Source of the DNA: an uncultured Prevotellaceae bacterium
Lineage (GTDB): Bacteria; Bacteroidota; Bacteroidia; Bacteroidales; Bacteroidaceae
Direction: 5' to 3'
Assembly (NCBI GenBank): GCA_900321425.1
Contig: ONWA01000005.1
Location: 1-49,362 of the forward strand
Length of the DNA stretch: 49,362 nt
The position numbers were made by a program, and so were the translations under genes. Shown here one piece after another: positions 9,167-18,614 of the stretch; positions within the stretch are counted from its first letter, which is position 1; each line of letters begins with the position of its first letter. Below the pieces are notes generated by a model. That model saw only the letters and a list, made by a program, of their open reading frames with translations. It did not search any database and was not told where the DNA came from.

Positions 9167-10294
9167 ATGACATTTGAGATACAACATAACGACAGCGCCA
9201 GTGATGCCCGCACAGGAGTCATTACCACGGACCACGGACAGATCAAGACACCAATCTTCATGCCCGTAGGTACCTGCGGATCGGTGAAAGGTGTGCACTT
9301 CGAGGAACTGCGCCAACAGGTGAAGGCACAAATCATCCTCGGCAACACCTATCACCTCTACCTCAGACCGGGACTCGACGTGCTGAAGGCTGCCGGAGGA
9401 CTCCATCAGTTCAACACATGGGACCGCCCTATCCTCACCGACTCAGGAGGCTTTCAGGTATTCTCCCTGACAGGTATCAGGAAACTGCGCGAGGAAGGCT
9501 GCGAGTTCCGCTCGCACATCGACGGCTCCAAACATATCTTTACCCCTGAGAACGTGATGGACACAGAACGTATCATCGGGGCGGATATCATGATGGCTCT
9601 CGACGAGTGTCCTCCTGGACAAAGCGACTACCAGTATGCGAAAAAATCACTGGGACTGACACAGCGATGGCTCGACAGGTGCATCAAACGATTCCAGGAG
9701 ACAGAACCCCTCTACGGCTACCACCAGAGTCTGTTTCCTATCGTACAAGGCTGTACTTTCAAGGATCTGCGGCAAGAAGCAGCTAAATATGTTGCCGACA
9801 AAGGCGCTGACGGCAATGCCATCGGCGGTCTGGCTGTCGGTGAACCCACAGAGGTGATGTACGAGATGATCGAGGTCGTCAACGAGATTCTACCGAAGGA
9901 CAAGCCACGATACCTAATGGGAGTCGGTACTCCTCAGAATATACTCGAAGCCATCGAGAGAGGCGTTGATATGTTCGACTGCGTGATGCCCACCCGCAAT
10001 GGACGAAATGCGATGTTATTCACTTATCATGGAACCATGAATATGCGCAATAAGAAATGGGAGAAAGACTTTTCACCCATCGACCCAGAGGGCTGTGATG
10101 TGGACCGCATCCACTCGAAGGCTTACCTGCACCACCTCTTCAAGGCACAGGAGCTGTTGGCTATGCAGATAGCCTCCATCCACAATCTGGCATTCTACCT
10201 ACGACTAGTCACAGATGCCCGAATGCACATCGAGAACGGAGACTTCACAACATGGAAACACTCTGTAATAGAAGACTTAGGAAAAAGAATATAG
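9167..10294 (+). CDS. tgt: tRNA-guanine transglycosylase (zinc site degenerate)
   Basis: A 375-residue TIM-barrel enzyme that swaps guanine for the queuine precursor preQ1 at the wobble position of GUN tRNAs. Asp92 in TDSGGFQVFSL and the nucleophile Asp271 in FDCVMPTRNGRN are present, as is the substrate loop GGLAVGEP. The usual zinc site (CxCxxC plus His) is altered. The region IDPEGCDVDRIHSKAY keeps only one cysteine (Cys310), with Gly309 and Asp313 near the places of the other two; the distal His339 in SIHNLAFY remains. This may be normal in Bacteroidota, but I could not compare. It starts 2 nt after lon. Confidence 0.95.
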   Translation: MTFEIQHNDSASDARTGVITTDHGQIKTPIFMPVGTCGSVKGVHFEELRQQVKAQIILGNTYHLYLRPGLDVLKAAGGLHQFNTWDRPILTDSGGFQVFSLTGIRKLREEGCEFRSHIDGSKHIFTPENVMDTERIIGADIMMALDECPPGQSDYQYAKKSLGLTQRWLDRCIKRFQETEPLYGYHQSLFPIVQGCTFKDLRQEAAKYVADKGADGNAIGGLAVGEPTEVMYEMIEVVNEILPKDKPRYLMGVGTPQNILEAIERGVDMFDCVMPTRNGRNAMLFTYHGTMNMRNKKWEKDFSPIDPEGCDVDRIHSKAYLHHLFKAQELLAMQIASIHNLAFYLRLVTDARMHIENGDFTTWKHSVIEDLGKRI

Positions 10295-10297
10295 CAC

Positions 10298-11428
10298 ATG
10301 GGGAATCAGAGATTTAAGAAGTGGAATCCGTTGACCTACATACAACGCATCGACCGATATCTTATCTATAAGTTTATCGGTACCTACTTTTATGCCATCA
10401 CCCTCATCATTTCTGTTTCCATCGTCTTCGACATCAACGAGAACCTAGCGAAATTCACGACCACTCACGCCCCATTACGGGCCATCGTCTTCGACTACTA
10501 CGTGAACTTCGTACCCTATTTCGCCAACCTGTTCTCGCCGTTGTTTGTGTTCATTGCCGTCATTTTCTTCACCTCGAAACTGGCCGGCAACTCAGAAATC
10601 ATTGCGATGCTGTCGACAGGCATGAGTTTTAAGCGACTATTACGCCCCTATATCATCTCTGCTGCCATCATCGCCCTACTCAACTTCTATCTGGGCGCCT
10701 ACGTGATCCCCAAGGGAACCGTCGTTCGCCACGACTTCGAGTCGAAATACAAAAGCAGCAAATATAAGAACACCTCGGCTAATAACGTCCAGCTTCAGGT
10801 AGACCAAGGCGTGATTGCCTATATCGCCCAATACGACGACGTCTACAAAACCGGTTACGGCTTCTCGCTAGATAAGTTTGAGAACAAGAAACTGGTAAGT
10901 CATATGACGGCCAGCACAGTGCAGTACGACACCATTTCCGATAGCCGATACCACTGGAAAGCGCGCAACTATAAGATACGCACGCTAAAAGGCTTGAGAG
11001 AGAAAATCACATCAGGAGCGGAGATAGACACCGTCATACAGATGGAGCCTATGGACCTGGTGTTTAGTAAAGGACAGCAGGAGACTTTCACCTCGCCCGA
11101 CCTGAAACGCTATATCTCCAAACAGATTGACAGAGGTTCCGGCAATGTCGTCCAGTATGAGGTGGAATACCATAAACGCATCGCCAGCAGCTTTGCGTCG
11201 TTTATCCTGACCATTATCGGTGTAAGCCTGAGCTCGCGCAAACGGAAAGGCGGTATGGGACTCTATCTGGGTATCGGACTGGCCCTGTCGTTCACATATA
11301 TCTTATTACAAACGGTCAGTGCCACCTTTGCCATCAATGCGAATACCCCACCCATCCTTGCTGCGTGGATTCCAAACATCCTCTATGGCATTATCGCATA
11401 TTTCTGCTACAGACAAGCACCCAATTAA
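10298..11428 (+). CDS. LptF/LptG-type lipopolysaccharide export permease
   Basis: A 376-residue inner-membrane protein of the YjgP/YjgQ family. These permeases pair with LptB to extract lipopolysaccharide from the inner membrane and pass it to LptC. Membrane segments are visible near residues 25-45 (FYAITLIISVSIVF), 70-90, and 110-135. A periplasmic domain (about 140-275) follows, then three more segments at the end (FASFILTIIGVSLSS, YLGIGLALSFTYILL, ILAAWIPNILYGIIAYF). It begins 3 nt after tgt. I cannot tell LptF from LptG by eye. Confidence 0.9.
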   Translation: MGNQRFKKWNPLTYIQRIDRYLIYKFIGTYFYAITLIISVSIVFDINENLAKFTTTHAPLRAIVFDYYVNFVPYFANLFSPLFVFIAVIFFTSKLAGNSEIIAMLSTGMSFKRLLRPYIISAAIIALLNFYLGAYVIPKGTVVRHDFESKYKSSKYKNTSANNVQLQVDQGVIAYIAQYDDVYKTGYGFSLDKFENKKLVSHMTASTVQYDTISDSRYHWKARNYKIRTLKGLREKITSGAEIDTVIQMEPMDLVFSKGQQETFTSPDLKRYISKQIDRGSGNVVQYEVEYHKRIASSFASFILTIIGVSLSSRKRKGGMGLYLGIGLALSFTYILLQTVSATFAINANTPPILAAWIPNILYGIIAYFCYRQAPN

Positions 11429-11461
11429 AGAAATAATCATATCAAGTAAAAGAGAAATAAG

Positions 11462-12730
11462 GTGAAATTTGAAGAAACCTATTTAAACGACAACATACTC
11501 GATGCGCTCTACGATATGCGCTTCGATGAAATGACCCCCATTCAAGAGAAATGTATCCCCGAAATCCTTGATGGCTACGACGTCTTAGGCGTAGCGCAGA
11601 CAGGAACGGGTAAGACTGCCGCCTATCTACTACCAATCCTTAGTATGCTCGACGACGGCGGATATCCTAAGGAAGCCGTCAACTGCGTCATCATGTCGCC
11701 CACTCGTGAGCTGGCACAACAGATCGACCAGGCCATGCAGGGATTCGGATACTATCTGGATAACGTGAGTAGCGTAGCGGTATACGGTGGCAACGACGGC
11801 AACCGCTACGATCAGGAACTAAAAGGGCTCCGGTTGGGAGCTGATGTGATTATCGCCACCCCAGGACGACTGTTGAGTCACCTGAAAGTGGGCAACCTGG
11901 ATTTGAGCCGTTGCTCCTTCTTTGTACTCGACGAAGCAGACCGTATGCTGGATATGGGATTCAGTGACGATATCATGAAAATCGTACAAGAATTACCAAA
12001 GGACTGTCAACGGGTTATGTTCTCTGCAACCATGCCTAGAAAGATCCGACAGCTCGCTGTGTCACTACTCCATAACCCAGTGGAAATCAGACTATCAGTA
12101 AGTAAACCAGCAGAAAAGATTCAGCAAAGTGCTTATGTCTGTTACGAAACACAGAAGCTGGGAATCATTCAAGATTTATTCAAAAGCAACGAACTCAAAC
12201 GCGTCATCATCTTTTCTGGCAAAAAGGACAAAGTCAAGGACATTACCCGCCAGCTAAAGAAGATGAAAATCAACTGCGGTGATATGCATAGCGACCTGTC
12301 ACAGGCAGAGCGCGACGAGGTAATGTATCAGTTTAAAGCCAACCAGATAGACGTGCTCGTAGCTACTGACATTGTGGCTCGCGGTATAGACATTGACGAT
12401 ATCAGAATGGTTATCAACTACGACGTGCCACATGACGCAGAAGACTATGTACACCGTATCGGTCGTACGGCAAGAGCCGACCGAGACGGAGTCGCCATCA
12501 CGTTCATCAGCGACACAGACATTTACCGTTTCAACCAAATAGAACGATTCCTCGGCACAACAGTCAAAAAGACCCCACTCCCCGACGGATTAGGCGACGC
12601 TCCCGAATATAAATCCATCGAGAAGAAAAAAGCCGCCAGTCGACGAGGTAAGAACAAAGGTGGTAGATGGCACAGTCACGGACGAGGAAGTCACGGCAAC
12701 AATAAGGGCAAAGGAGAAAAAAAGTCATAG
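11462..12730 (+). CDS. DEAD-box RNA helicase
   Basis: A 422-residue ATP-dependent RNA helicase with a GTG start at 11462 preceded by AAATAAG. The motifs run in order: Q-motif region MTPIQEKCIPEIL, motif I AQTGTGKT, Ia PTRELAQQ, Ib TPGRLL, II DEAD in FVLDEADRMLDMGF, III SAT, V ATDIVARGIDI and VI YVHRIGRTARA. A basic Gly/Lys tail (GRGSHGNNKGKGEKKS) suits loose RNA contact. It resembles the RhlE group, with likely roles in ribosome assembly or RNA decay. It lies 33 nt after the permease with no terminator between, so it probably closes the rho operon. Confidence 0.95.
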   Translation: MKFEETYLNDNILDALYDMRFDEMTPIQEKCIPEILDGYDVLGVAQTGTGKTAAYLLPILSMLDDGGYPKEAVNCVIMSPTRELAQQIDQAMQGFGYYLDNVSSVAVYGGNDGNRYDQELKGLRLGADVIIATPGRLLSHLKVGNLDLSRCSFFVLDEADRMLDMGFSDDIMKIVQELPKDCQRVMFSATMPRKIRQLAVSLLHNPVEIRLSVSKPAEKIQQSAYVCYETQKLGIIQDLFKSNELKRVIIFSGKKDKVKDITRQLKKMKINCGDMHSDLSQAERDEVMYQFKANQIDVLVATDIVARGIDIDDIRMVINYDVPHDAEDYVHRIGRTARADRDGVAITFISDTDIYRFNQIERFLGTTVKKTPLPDGLGDAPEYKSIEKKKAASRRGKNKGGRWHSHGRGSHGNNKGKGEKKS

Positions 12731-12735
12731 AAACA

Positions 12736-12767
12736 TTTGGTGGAGCAGAATAATTGTTGTACCTTTG
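12736..12767 (+). promoter_or_regulatory. Promoter of rpsA
   Basis: TTTG (12736-12739), a 20-bp spacer and TACCTTTG (12760-12767) form a full Bacteroidota promoter. The A/T-rich leader to the start codon is about 75 nt and includes a possible small GCGC hairpin. Confidence 0.85.
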
Positions 12768-12846
12768 CAGCCGATTTGCGCGCATGTAGGTGCGCATACA
12801 ATTCACATAAAGTCAAATTTTATTAATTACAAACAATTTTTTAATT

Positions 12847-14628
12847 ATGTCAGATTTAACAAAGAACGTGCAGCCATTGCAGGACTTCAATTGGGAAGAG
12901 TTCGAGAATGGCACCAGCGCAAACGTCAGCAAGGAAGAACTTGACAAGGCGTATGATGAAACTCTCAACAAAGTAGCCGACCATCAGGTTGTTGAAGGTA
13001 AGGTGATTTCTGTTGACAAGAAAGAAGTAGTGGTAAACATCGGTTACAAGAGCGATGGTATTATCCCAGCTTCTGAGTTCCGCTACAATCCCGATCTGAA
13101 GATTGGTGATACTGTAGAGGTTTATGTAGAAACCGCAGAGGACAAGAAAGGTCAGCTGATTCTTTCTCACAAGAAGGCTCGCCTGAGCAAGTCTTGGGAT
13201 CGTGTGAATGAGGCTCTCGACTCACAGGAGATTATTCAGGGTTACATCAAGTGCCGCACAAAGGGTGGTATGATTGTTGACGTGTTTGGTATCGAGGCAT
13301 TCTTGCCAGGAAGCCAGATTGACGTTCACCCCATACGCGACTACGATCAGTTCGTAGGCAAGACCATGGAGTTCAAGATTGTAAAGATCAATCAGGAATT
13401 CCGCAATGTTGTTGTTTCTCACAAAGCTCTTATCGAGGCTGAGTTGGAGGCACAGAAGAAAGAAATTATCGGTAAACTGGAGAAGGGTCAGATCCTCGAG
13501 GGTGTTGTTAAGAATATCACCTCTTACGGTGTATTCGTTGACCTCGGTGGTGTTGACGGACTCATCCATATCACAGATCTCTCTTGGGGTCGTGTTGACG
13601 ATCCACACAAGGTGGTTGAACTCGACCAGAAGATCAACGTCGTTATTCTCGACTTCGATGACGAGAAGAAGCGCATCGCTCTCGGTCTGAAGCAGCTGAC
13701 TCCACATCCATGGGATGCTCTTGATCCAAACCTGAAGGTTGGCGACCGTGTTAAGGGTAAGGTTGTTGTGATTGCCGACTACGGTGCATTCGTTGAGATT
13801 CAGCCAGGTGTTGAGGGTCTTATCCACGTATCAGAGATGTCTTGGAGCCAGCACCTCCGTTCAGCTCAGGAGTTCCTGAAGGTAGGCGACGAGGTAGAGG
13901 CTGTTATCCTGACACTCGACCGCGATGAGCGTAAGATGTCTCTGGGTATCAAGCAGCTCCGCGAGGATCCATGGGAGACCATCGAAGTGAAGTACCCTGT
14001 TGGTTCTAAGCATACCGCAAAGGTTCGTAACTTCACTAACTTTGGCGTATTCGTAGAGTTGGAGGAAGGTGTTGACGGTCTGATCCACATCAGCGACCTC
14101 TCTTGGACCAAGAAGGTGAAGCATCCTTCAGAGTTCACTCAGGTTGGTGCCGAAATCGATGTTATCGTGCTCGATATCGACAAGGAGAACCGTCGTCTGT
14201 CATTGGGTCACAAGCAGCTCGAGGAGAATCCTTGGGATGTATTCGAGGCTCAGTACACAGTAGGTTCTGTACACAAAGGTAAAATCACCGAGCTTCTTGA
14301 GAAGGGCGCAGTTATCAGCCTCGCAGAGAACGTTGAGGGCTTCGCTACTCCTAAGCACCTTGTTAAGGAGGATGGCACTCAGGCTCAGCAGGGCGAGGAG
14401 CTCGACTTTAAGGTTATCGAGTTCAACAAGGATTCTAAGCGCATCATTCTGTCTCACAGCCGTACCTTCGAGGATCCTGCACGTGAGGAGAAGAAGGCTG
14501 CTGCTAAGAAGACTACTCGTGCAAAGAAAGAGGAAACTCCAAAGATTGAGAACGTTGCAGCAAGCACCACACTTGGTGACATTGATGTTCTCGCTGAACT
14601 GAAAGCTAAGATGGAGAAAGGTGAGTAA
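12847..14628 (+). CDS. rpsA: 30S ribosomal protein S1
   Basis: A 593-residue protein that helps the 30S subunit bind mRNA. Six S1/OB repeats are visible, starting near residues 45, 130, 215, 300, 387 and 473. The central repeats share GVFVDLGGVDGLIHITDLSW-like patterns, with variants at GAFVEIQPGVEGLIHVSEMSW and GVFVELEEGVDGLIHISDLSW. A Lys/Ala/Thr-rich linker (EEKKAAAKKTTRAKKEE) leads to a short C-terminal helix. The codons favour T-ending forms more than the rho-lon genes do, as expected of a very highly expressed gene. It is transcribed alone, between its own promoter and a strong terminator. Confidence 0.97.
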   Translation: MSDLTKNVQPLQDFNWEEFENGTSANVSKEELDKAYDETLNKVADHQVVEGKVISVDKKEVVVNIGYKSDGIIPASEFRYNPDLKIGDTVEVYVETAEDKKGQLILSHKKARLSKSWDRVNEALDSQEIIQGYIKCRTKGGMIVDVFGIEAFLPGSQIDVHPIRDYDQFVGKTMEFKIVKINQEFRNVVVSHKALIEAELEAQKKEIIGKLEKGQILEGVVKNITSYGVFVDLGGVDGLIHITDLSWGRVDDPHKVVELDQKINVVILDFDDEKKRIALGLKQLTPHPWDALDPNLKVGDRVKGKVVVIADYGAFVEIQPGVEGLIHVSEMSWSQHLRSAQEFLKVGDEVEAVILTLDRDERKMSLGIKQLREDPWETIEVKYPVGSKHTAKVRNFTNFGVFVELEEGVDGLIHISDLSWTKKVKHPSEFTQVGAEIDVIVLDIDKENRRLSLGHKQLEENPWDVFEAQYTVGSVHKGKITELLEKGAVISLAENVEGFATPKHLVKEDGTQAQQGEELDFKVIEFNKDSKRIILSHSRTFEDPAREEKKAAAKKTTRAKKEETPKIENVAASTTLGDIDVLAELKAKMEKGE

Positions 14629-14660
14629 TTCATAAAAGAATACCCAACTGATATTTTTGA

Positions 14661-14691
14661 CCGCAATCCTTTGAGGGTTGCGGTTTTTTTT
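14661..14691 (+). terminator. Rho-independent terminator of rpsA
   Basis: CCGCAATCC (14661-14669), a 5-nt loop TTTGA and GGGTTGCGG (14675-14683) form a 9-bp stem with one wobble pair, followed by eight T residues. The loop sequence doubles as the -33 box of the next promoter. Confidence 0.93.
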
Positions 14692-14700
14692 GTACTTTTG
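14670..14700 (+). promoter_or_regulatory. Promoter embedded in the rpsA terminator
   Basis: TTTG (14670-14673) lies in the terminator loop, and TACTTTTG (14693-14700) follows the T-run with a 19-bp spacer. The start codon of the next gene is at 14706, only 5 nt past the box, so the transcript should be leaderless or nearly so. Confidence 0.75.
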
Positions 14701-14705
14701 CCACC

Positions 14706-15950
14706 ATGAAAGGAAGAAATGCATACCTGATTGTCCTATTGTTTTTACTTGCGCTTTTACCTGTGCGAGCAAATCATGTCATTCATGATGCACAAATCAA
14801 GTCATTACAGGTAACCGTCAATGATAACTGGCTGACCATCCCTATCCTACGTCTTCATGAAAATGACATCCTGAATGTACGATTTGACGAGCTTTCACAC
14901 ACCTATCATCATTATATCTGTCATCTGGAACATTGCGAAGACGACTGGACACCATCTGAGCAACTCTTTGACAGTGACTGGCTGGAAGGTTTCAACGATT
15001 TACCTATAGAAGACTACGCACACTCGATCAATACCACCGTTCAATATACCAACTATGCCATTAGCTATCCCAATGACAAATGCAGGCTGAAGCTGAGTGG
15101 CAACTATCGGTTACATATCTACGACGAAGACCAGAATAACGAGGAGGTTATCACGGTGGAGTTTCGTGTTTTAGAACCCCTCATGGATGTCAGTCTCGGT
15201 GTGACGACCAATACAGATATTGACATCAACGGTAAGCGTCAGCAAGTCAATATGAGTTTGAACTACAAGAACATCAACGTGACCAATGTTGACGAGCAGA
15301 TACGAACCGTCGTGATGCAGAATTACCGTGAAGACAATGCCCGGCATAATGTGCGTCCGAATTTCAAAACGTTACAAGGTCTGACGTGGGATCATAACCG
15401 TGACCTGATTTTCCTAGCAGGTAATGAATACCATAAATTTGAGATGCTCGACACGAGTCACCCCACGATGGGTATCGAATATATGGGATGGGACGGAGAG
15501 CGCTTCAATGCCTACCCTTTTGTAGCGGAACCTCGACCAAACTACCTGTATGATGAAGATGCCAATGGCGCATTCCTTATTCGTAACAGCGACTATTGGG
15601 AGATTAACACCACCTGCGACTATGTGTGGGTACATTTCCAACTGAAATGTCCACCAACAGACCTCGGACAAATCCTTATTCAAGGCCGATGGACACTTGA
15701 CCAGGACAAACGCCATTACATCATGAATTATGATGAGCAACAGCAAATGTACCAACAAAGTATCTTGCTCAAGCAAGGGTACTATTCCTACGCCTTCCAA
15801 CTCCTTCGTCCCAACGGCACAATCGTTTCCGCTCCATCCGAAGGTGACTACTACCAGACAGAGAATGAATATCAGGCTCTTGTTTACTATAAAGGATTGG
15901 AAGAGCGCACCTGGCGCTTAGTTGGCTATCAGTCTGTCAGGTTAAGATAG
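14706..15950 (+). CDS. Type IX secretion system plug protein (DUF5103-like)
   Basis: A 414-residue exported protein with a clear signal peptide (AYLIVLLFLLALLPVRA). The rest is beta-rich and resembles the DUF5103 family, shown in Flavobacterium work to plug the outer-membrane translocon of the type IX system. Typical stretches are HYICHLEHCEDDWTPSEQ, YAISYPNDKCRLKLSGNY and PNYLYDEDANGAFLIRNSD. It would act at the periplasmic side of the outer membrane. The gene stands alone behind rpsA with its own promoter. Its last 9 bp overlap the 3' end of the opposite-strand regulator, with no terminator between. The family call rests on pattern recognition. Confidence 0.82.
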   Translation: MKGRNAYLIVLLFLLALLPVRANHVIHDAQIKSLQVTVNDNWLTIPILRLHENDILNVRFDELSHTYHHYICHLEHCEDDWTPSEQLFDSDWLEGFNDLPIEDYAHSINTTVQYTNYAISYPNDKCRLKLSGNYRLHIYDEDQNNEEVITVEFRVLEPLMDVSLGVTTNTDIDINGKRQQVNMSLNYKNINVTNVDEQIRTVVMQNYREDNARHNVRPNFKTLQGLTWDHNRDLIFLAGNEYHKFEMLDTSHPTMGIEYMGWDGERFNAYPFVAEPRPNYLYDEDANGAFLIRNSDYWEINTTCDYVWVHFQLKCPPTDLGQILIQGRWTLDQDKRHYIMNYDEQQQMYQQSILLKQGYYSYAFQLLRPNGTIVSAPSEGDYYQTENEYQALVYYKGLEERTWRLVGYQSVRLR

Positions 15951-18404
15951 ATGCTGCCGATACTCTTGAGGAGTCATCTGGAAAGTGTGATAGAAACTTG
16001 AAATAAAGAAATTGGGAGAAACAAAACCACAATTCATAGCAACTTCTTCAAGTGACACCTCTGTATTCTTCAATAAGTTCTTCGCACGTTGTAAACGCAG
16101 GGAGATAGCCAGCAATCGAGGACTCCTGTAAATATTGTCGTTGATCAGTTTATAGAGATAATGTATATCTATTTGGGATATCTCACTCAACATTTGCATC
16201 TTCAATTCTTCCGATCGATGCTCTCGAATGTAAGGCACAAGGAGCGTCATCGTCTTCACAAACTCATCACTCAACTCTACACGTTCATCCACTTCTTCAG
16301 TATGATTATCAAAACGAGGAGCCAAAAGCTCAGAGCTATACTGGTCACAACGGTCAACAAAACTTAGGATACGTCGAATGAAAATCGCCTCCTCCTGATT
16401 TTTCCTCAACCTCAGCGCAGCATTGCGGAAATAAATCACCAGATTCAAAAGAACGACAGCTCCAACAAGGAGGAGCAGAAGAAGGAACACACCTGTCGAC
16501 CGCCACCAAGGCTGTTCTACCTTAATCTTCAACACACAGGGGGCGAAGTTCCAATCTTCCGGTGATAATGAAGCCTGCACCTCAATCGTGTAAACACCTG
16601 GGCGCAAACCAGTCAATGCCAGATGCAGCAATCCTTTCTTGTCTACCTGCTTTGAAGTAAAATAGGAATATTCTTTCCAGTCTCTCTCATCTGTACTATT
16701 GATACGCACACGATAGAAAGTATGCAGCGGACGGAAATAATTAAGACCGGAGAACACCATCATCAGCGAGTTCTGGTCATAGTTCACCGCAAACTCACGT
16801 GTACGACTCACCGCCTTTTCAAGAATCACCCTCCCATGATGTTTCTGACCAGCAGTCATCTCATCGCCATTCACCAACAGGCGAACTAGTTTAGGGTAAA
16901 GCATAAACGGAGTCTTGTCCTTTCGTAATTTGAACATGCTAGGTTTAAATGCAATCACATCATCTAGACTTTGCATCAGAATCGTTCCATCCGGCAATTG
17001 CATCACTTTCTCATTGACAAACGACTCACTGGTCACGTTGTCATCCTCACCATATATATATATACGGTCTACTTCACCTTCATGCACTTGAAAACAGGTA
17101 ATTCCGAAACTCGTGTTCACCCATATCTCATGCGTATTGCAATCCTCAATGACAGCATGTACGACATCGTTCAGCAAACCATAACTGCGATTAAAGACCT
17201 CAATAGGACTACCATCTCCCTTATCGAGACGCAATCCTGTTTGTGTACCGGTCCATTTCCATCCTCGACTATCTTTGTATTCACAATTGATATGTCTAGG
17301 CAAATTCCCTTCATGCGTCTTCACCTTCGCCAACAGTCTGAGATATTCCTTTCCCTGTTGACTGTCATTCGAGTACTTCCTAAATGGAGGTAAAAAAGGC
17401 TTGCAATAGAGCAATCCTCTCTTTCCCGTACCTATCCACATACCCTGCTGACGGTCAAAACAGATTGTATTCACGGGAAAAGACATGGTGCGACCATTAT
17501 CTAACTGAACAGATTCTATATGCTCTTTCGCTCCCGTGTGAATGTTGAACGTCCAGTAGCCCTGCGAAGTGGCCACATACAACAGATTGTTATGAAGCGT
17601 GATTTGTCGCATTTGATAGGGCAACTCCATGAGTGTTTGCCAACTCCGGCTCTTCATATTGAAAAAGAGCAAGATAGAACTGCTTGCTCCATTGCGCAAC
17701 TGATAGAAACCATCGGTTGATGGCAAGACGAAAGTACTTTTATTGTATACCTTTCGTTTCTCTTCCGGATAGGCATATTTTCGATACTTGAGTTTGCCAG
17801 TACCTAAGTCAAGCACTTGTACCTCACCATCTGCATAGAACAATAACAGTTGGTCATCGTTGTAAATACCCAAATCCTGTAGATGTTTAGACGAATCCAA
17901 AGGATAGTATCTTTTCCGCTCAACAGAATAGAGTTTGGAACCTGTTGCCAACCAACAATTCGACTGCGCATCGGCAAACAGATCCTCTACTTCACCATTC
18001 ACACCAAAGCTTTTGAAAACACTATCTACATTGACGACAAAACGCTCCGTTGAAAGGTTTACACAGCTCACAGCTCCGTGATTCTTCAGCCACAGATGAT
18101 GATGACGGTCAAAATACATACGATAGTTACCTGTATACTTCTTCAGGGTGTAGATATTCTCCCGTTCTGTACCAATATGTGAGAAGGCTGTTCCGTCATA
18201 GAAATTAATATGACCGATAGAAGAGATGACCATACGACCAGAAAGGGTTGCCATCACCACCTCTGCACTATTATCAGCGAGTCCGTTAGCAGCATCAATC
18301 ATATGAAATACCCGTTGGTTCTCTGGAATATCGGGAACTTCTATAGCATGCACTGTCAAAGACAGGAATACGAAAAGATGGCAAACTGCTATTCTCAGAT
18401 TCAT
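15942..18404 (-). CDS. Membrane-bound propeller/Y_Y_Y regulator with AraC output, no kinase
   Basis: An 820-residue sensor-regulator, start placed at MNLRIAVCHLFVFLSLTVHA, a signal peptide. Residues about 25-480 form Reg_prop-type beta-propeller blades (GMWIGTGKRGLLYC, GWKWTGTQTGLRL, EIWVNTSFGITCF). A Y_Y_Y-like domain follows at about 550-635, then one membrane helix near 645-668 (STGVFLLLLLLVGAVVLL). The cytoplasmic end is an AraC-type HTH (SLEEVAMNCGFVSPNFFISS, then FYHTFQMTPQEYRQHLS). The histidine kinase and receiver modules of classic hybrid two-component systems are absent, so it should act as a one-component membrane regulator. The ligand is unknown. It converges on, and overlaps, the type IX plug gene. 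Confidence 0.88.
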   Translation of the reverse strand: MNLRIAVCHLFVFLSLTVHAIEVPDIPENQRVFHMIDAANGLADNSAEVVMATLSGRMVISSIGHINFYDGTAFSHIGTERENIYTLKKYTGNYRMYFDRHHHLWLKNHGAVSCVNLSTERFVVNVDSVFKSFGVNGEVEDLFADAQSNCWLATGSKLYSVERKRYYPLDSSKHLQDLGIYNDDQLLLFYADGEVQVLDLGTGKLKYRKYAYPEEKRKVYNKSTFVLPSTDGFYQLRNGASSSILLFFNMKSRSWQTLMELPYQMRQITLHNNLLYVATSQGYWTFNIHTGAKEHIESVQLDNGRTMSFPVNTICFDRQQGMWIGTGKRGLLYCKPFLPPFRKYSNDSQQGKEYLRLLAKVKTHEGNLPRHINCEYKDSRGWKWTGTQTGLRLDKGDGSPIEVFNRSYGLLNDVVHAVIEDCNTHEIWVNTSFGITCFQVHEGEVDRIYIYGEDDNVTSESFVNEKVMQLPDGTILMQSLDDVIAFKPSMFKLRKDKTPFMLYPKLVRLLVNGDEMTAGQKHHGRVILEKAVSRTREFAVNYDQNSLMMVFSGLNYFRPLHTFYRVRINSTDERDWKEYSYFTSKQVDKKGLLHLALTGLRPGVYTIEVQASLSPEDWNFAPCVLKIKVEQPWWRSTGVFLLLLLLVGAVVLLNLVIYFRNAALRLRKNQEEAIFIRRILSFVDRCDQYSSELLAPRFDNHTEEVDERVELSDEFVKTMTLLVPYIREHRSEELKMQMLSEISQIDIHYLYKLINDNIYRSPRLLAISLRLQRAKNLLKNTEVSLEEVAMNCGFVSPNFFISSFYHTFQMTPQEYRQHLS

Positions 18405-18437
18405 ATGGTGACTGTTACTGGTCGTTAATAGTATGGG

Positions 18438-18469
18438 CAAAGTTAAATAAAATGATGTATAACTCCAAA
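18438..18469 (-). promoter_or_regulatory. Promoter of the propeller/AraC regulator
   Basis: On the minus strand TTTG (18469-18466), a 20-bp spacer and TAACTTTG (18445-18438) match the consensus. The leader is about 30 nt, which supports the start at 18404. Confidence 0.8.
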
Positions 18470-18562
18470 TTTTTAGTCCAATAAAATAATATTTGTACTA
18501 TAATCTGTGATAAACAATCCTAAATCCGCACTATCAAGTGAAGAGAATTGCCCAAAATGATG

Positions 18563-18570
18563 TATATTTG
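18563..18570 (+). promoter_or_regulatory. Probable -7 box for the LUD protein gene
   Basis: TATATTTG matches the TAnnTTTG consensus 44 bp before the start codon. No good -33 box was found at the usual distance. Confidence 0.5.
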
Positions 18571-18614
18571 CAACATCAAACCACTGACAATGACGTCAAC
18601 AAATACCATAAGAT

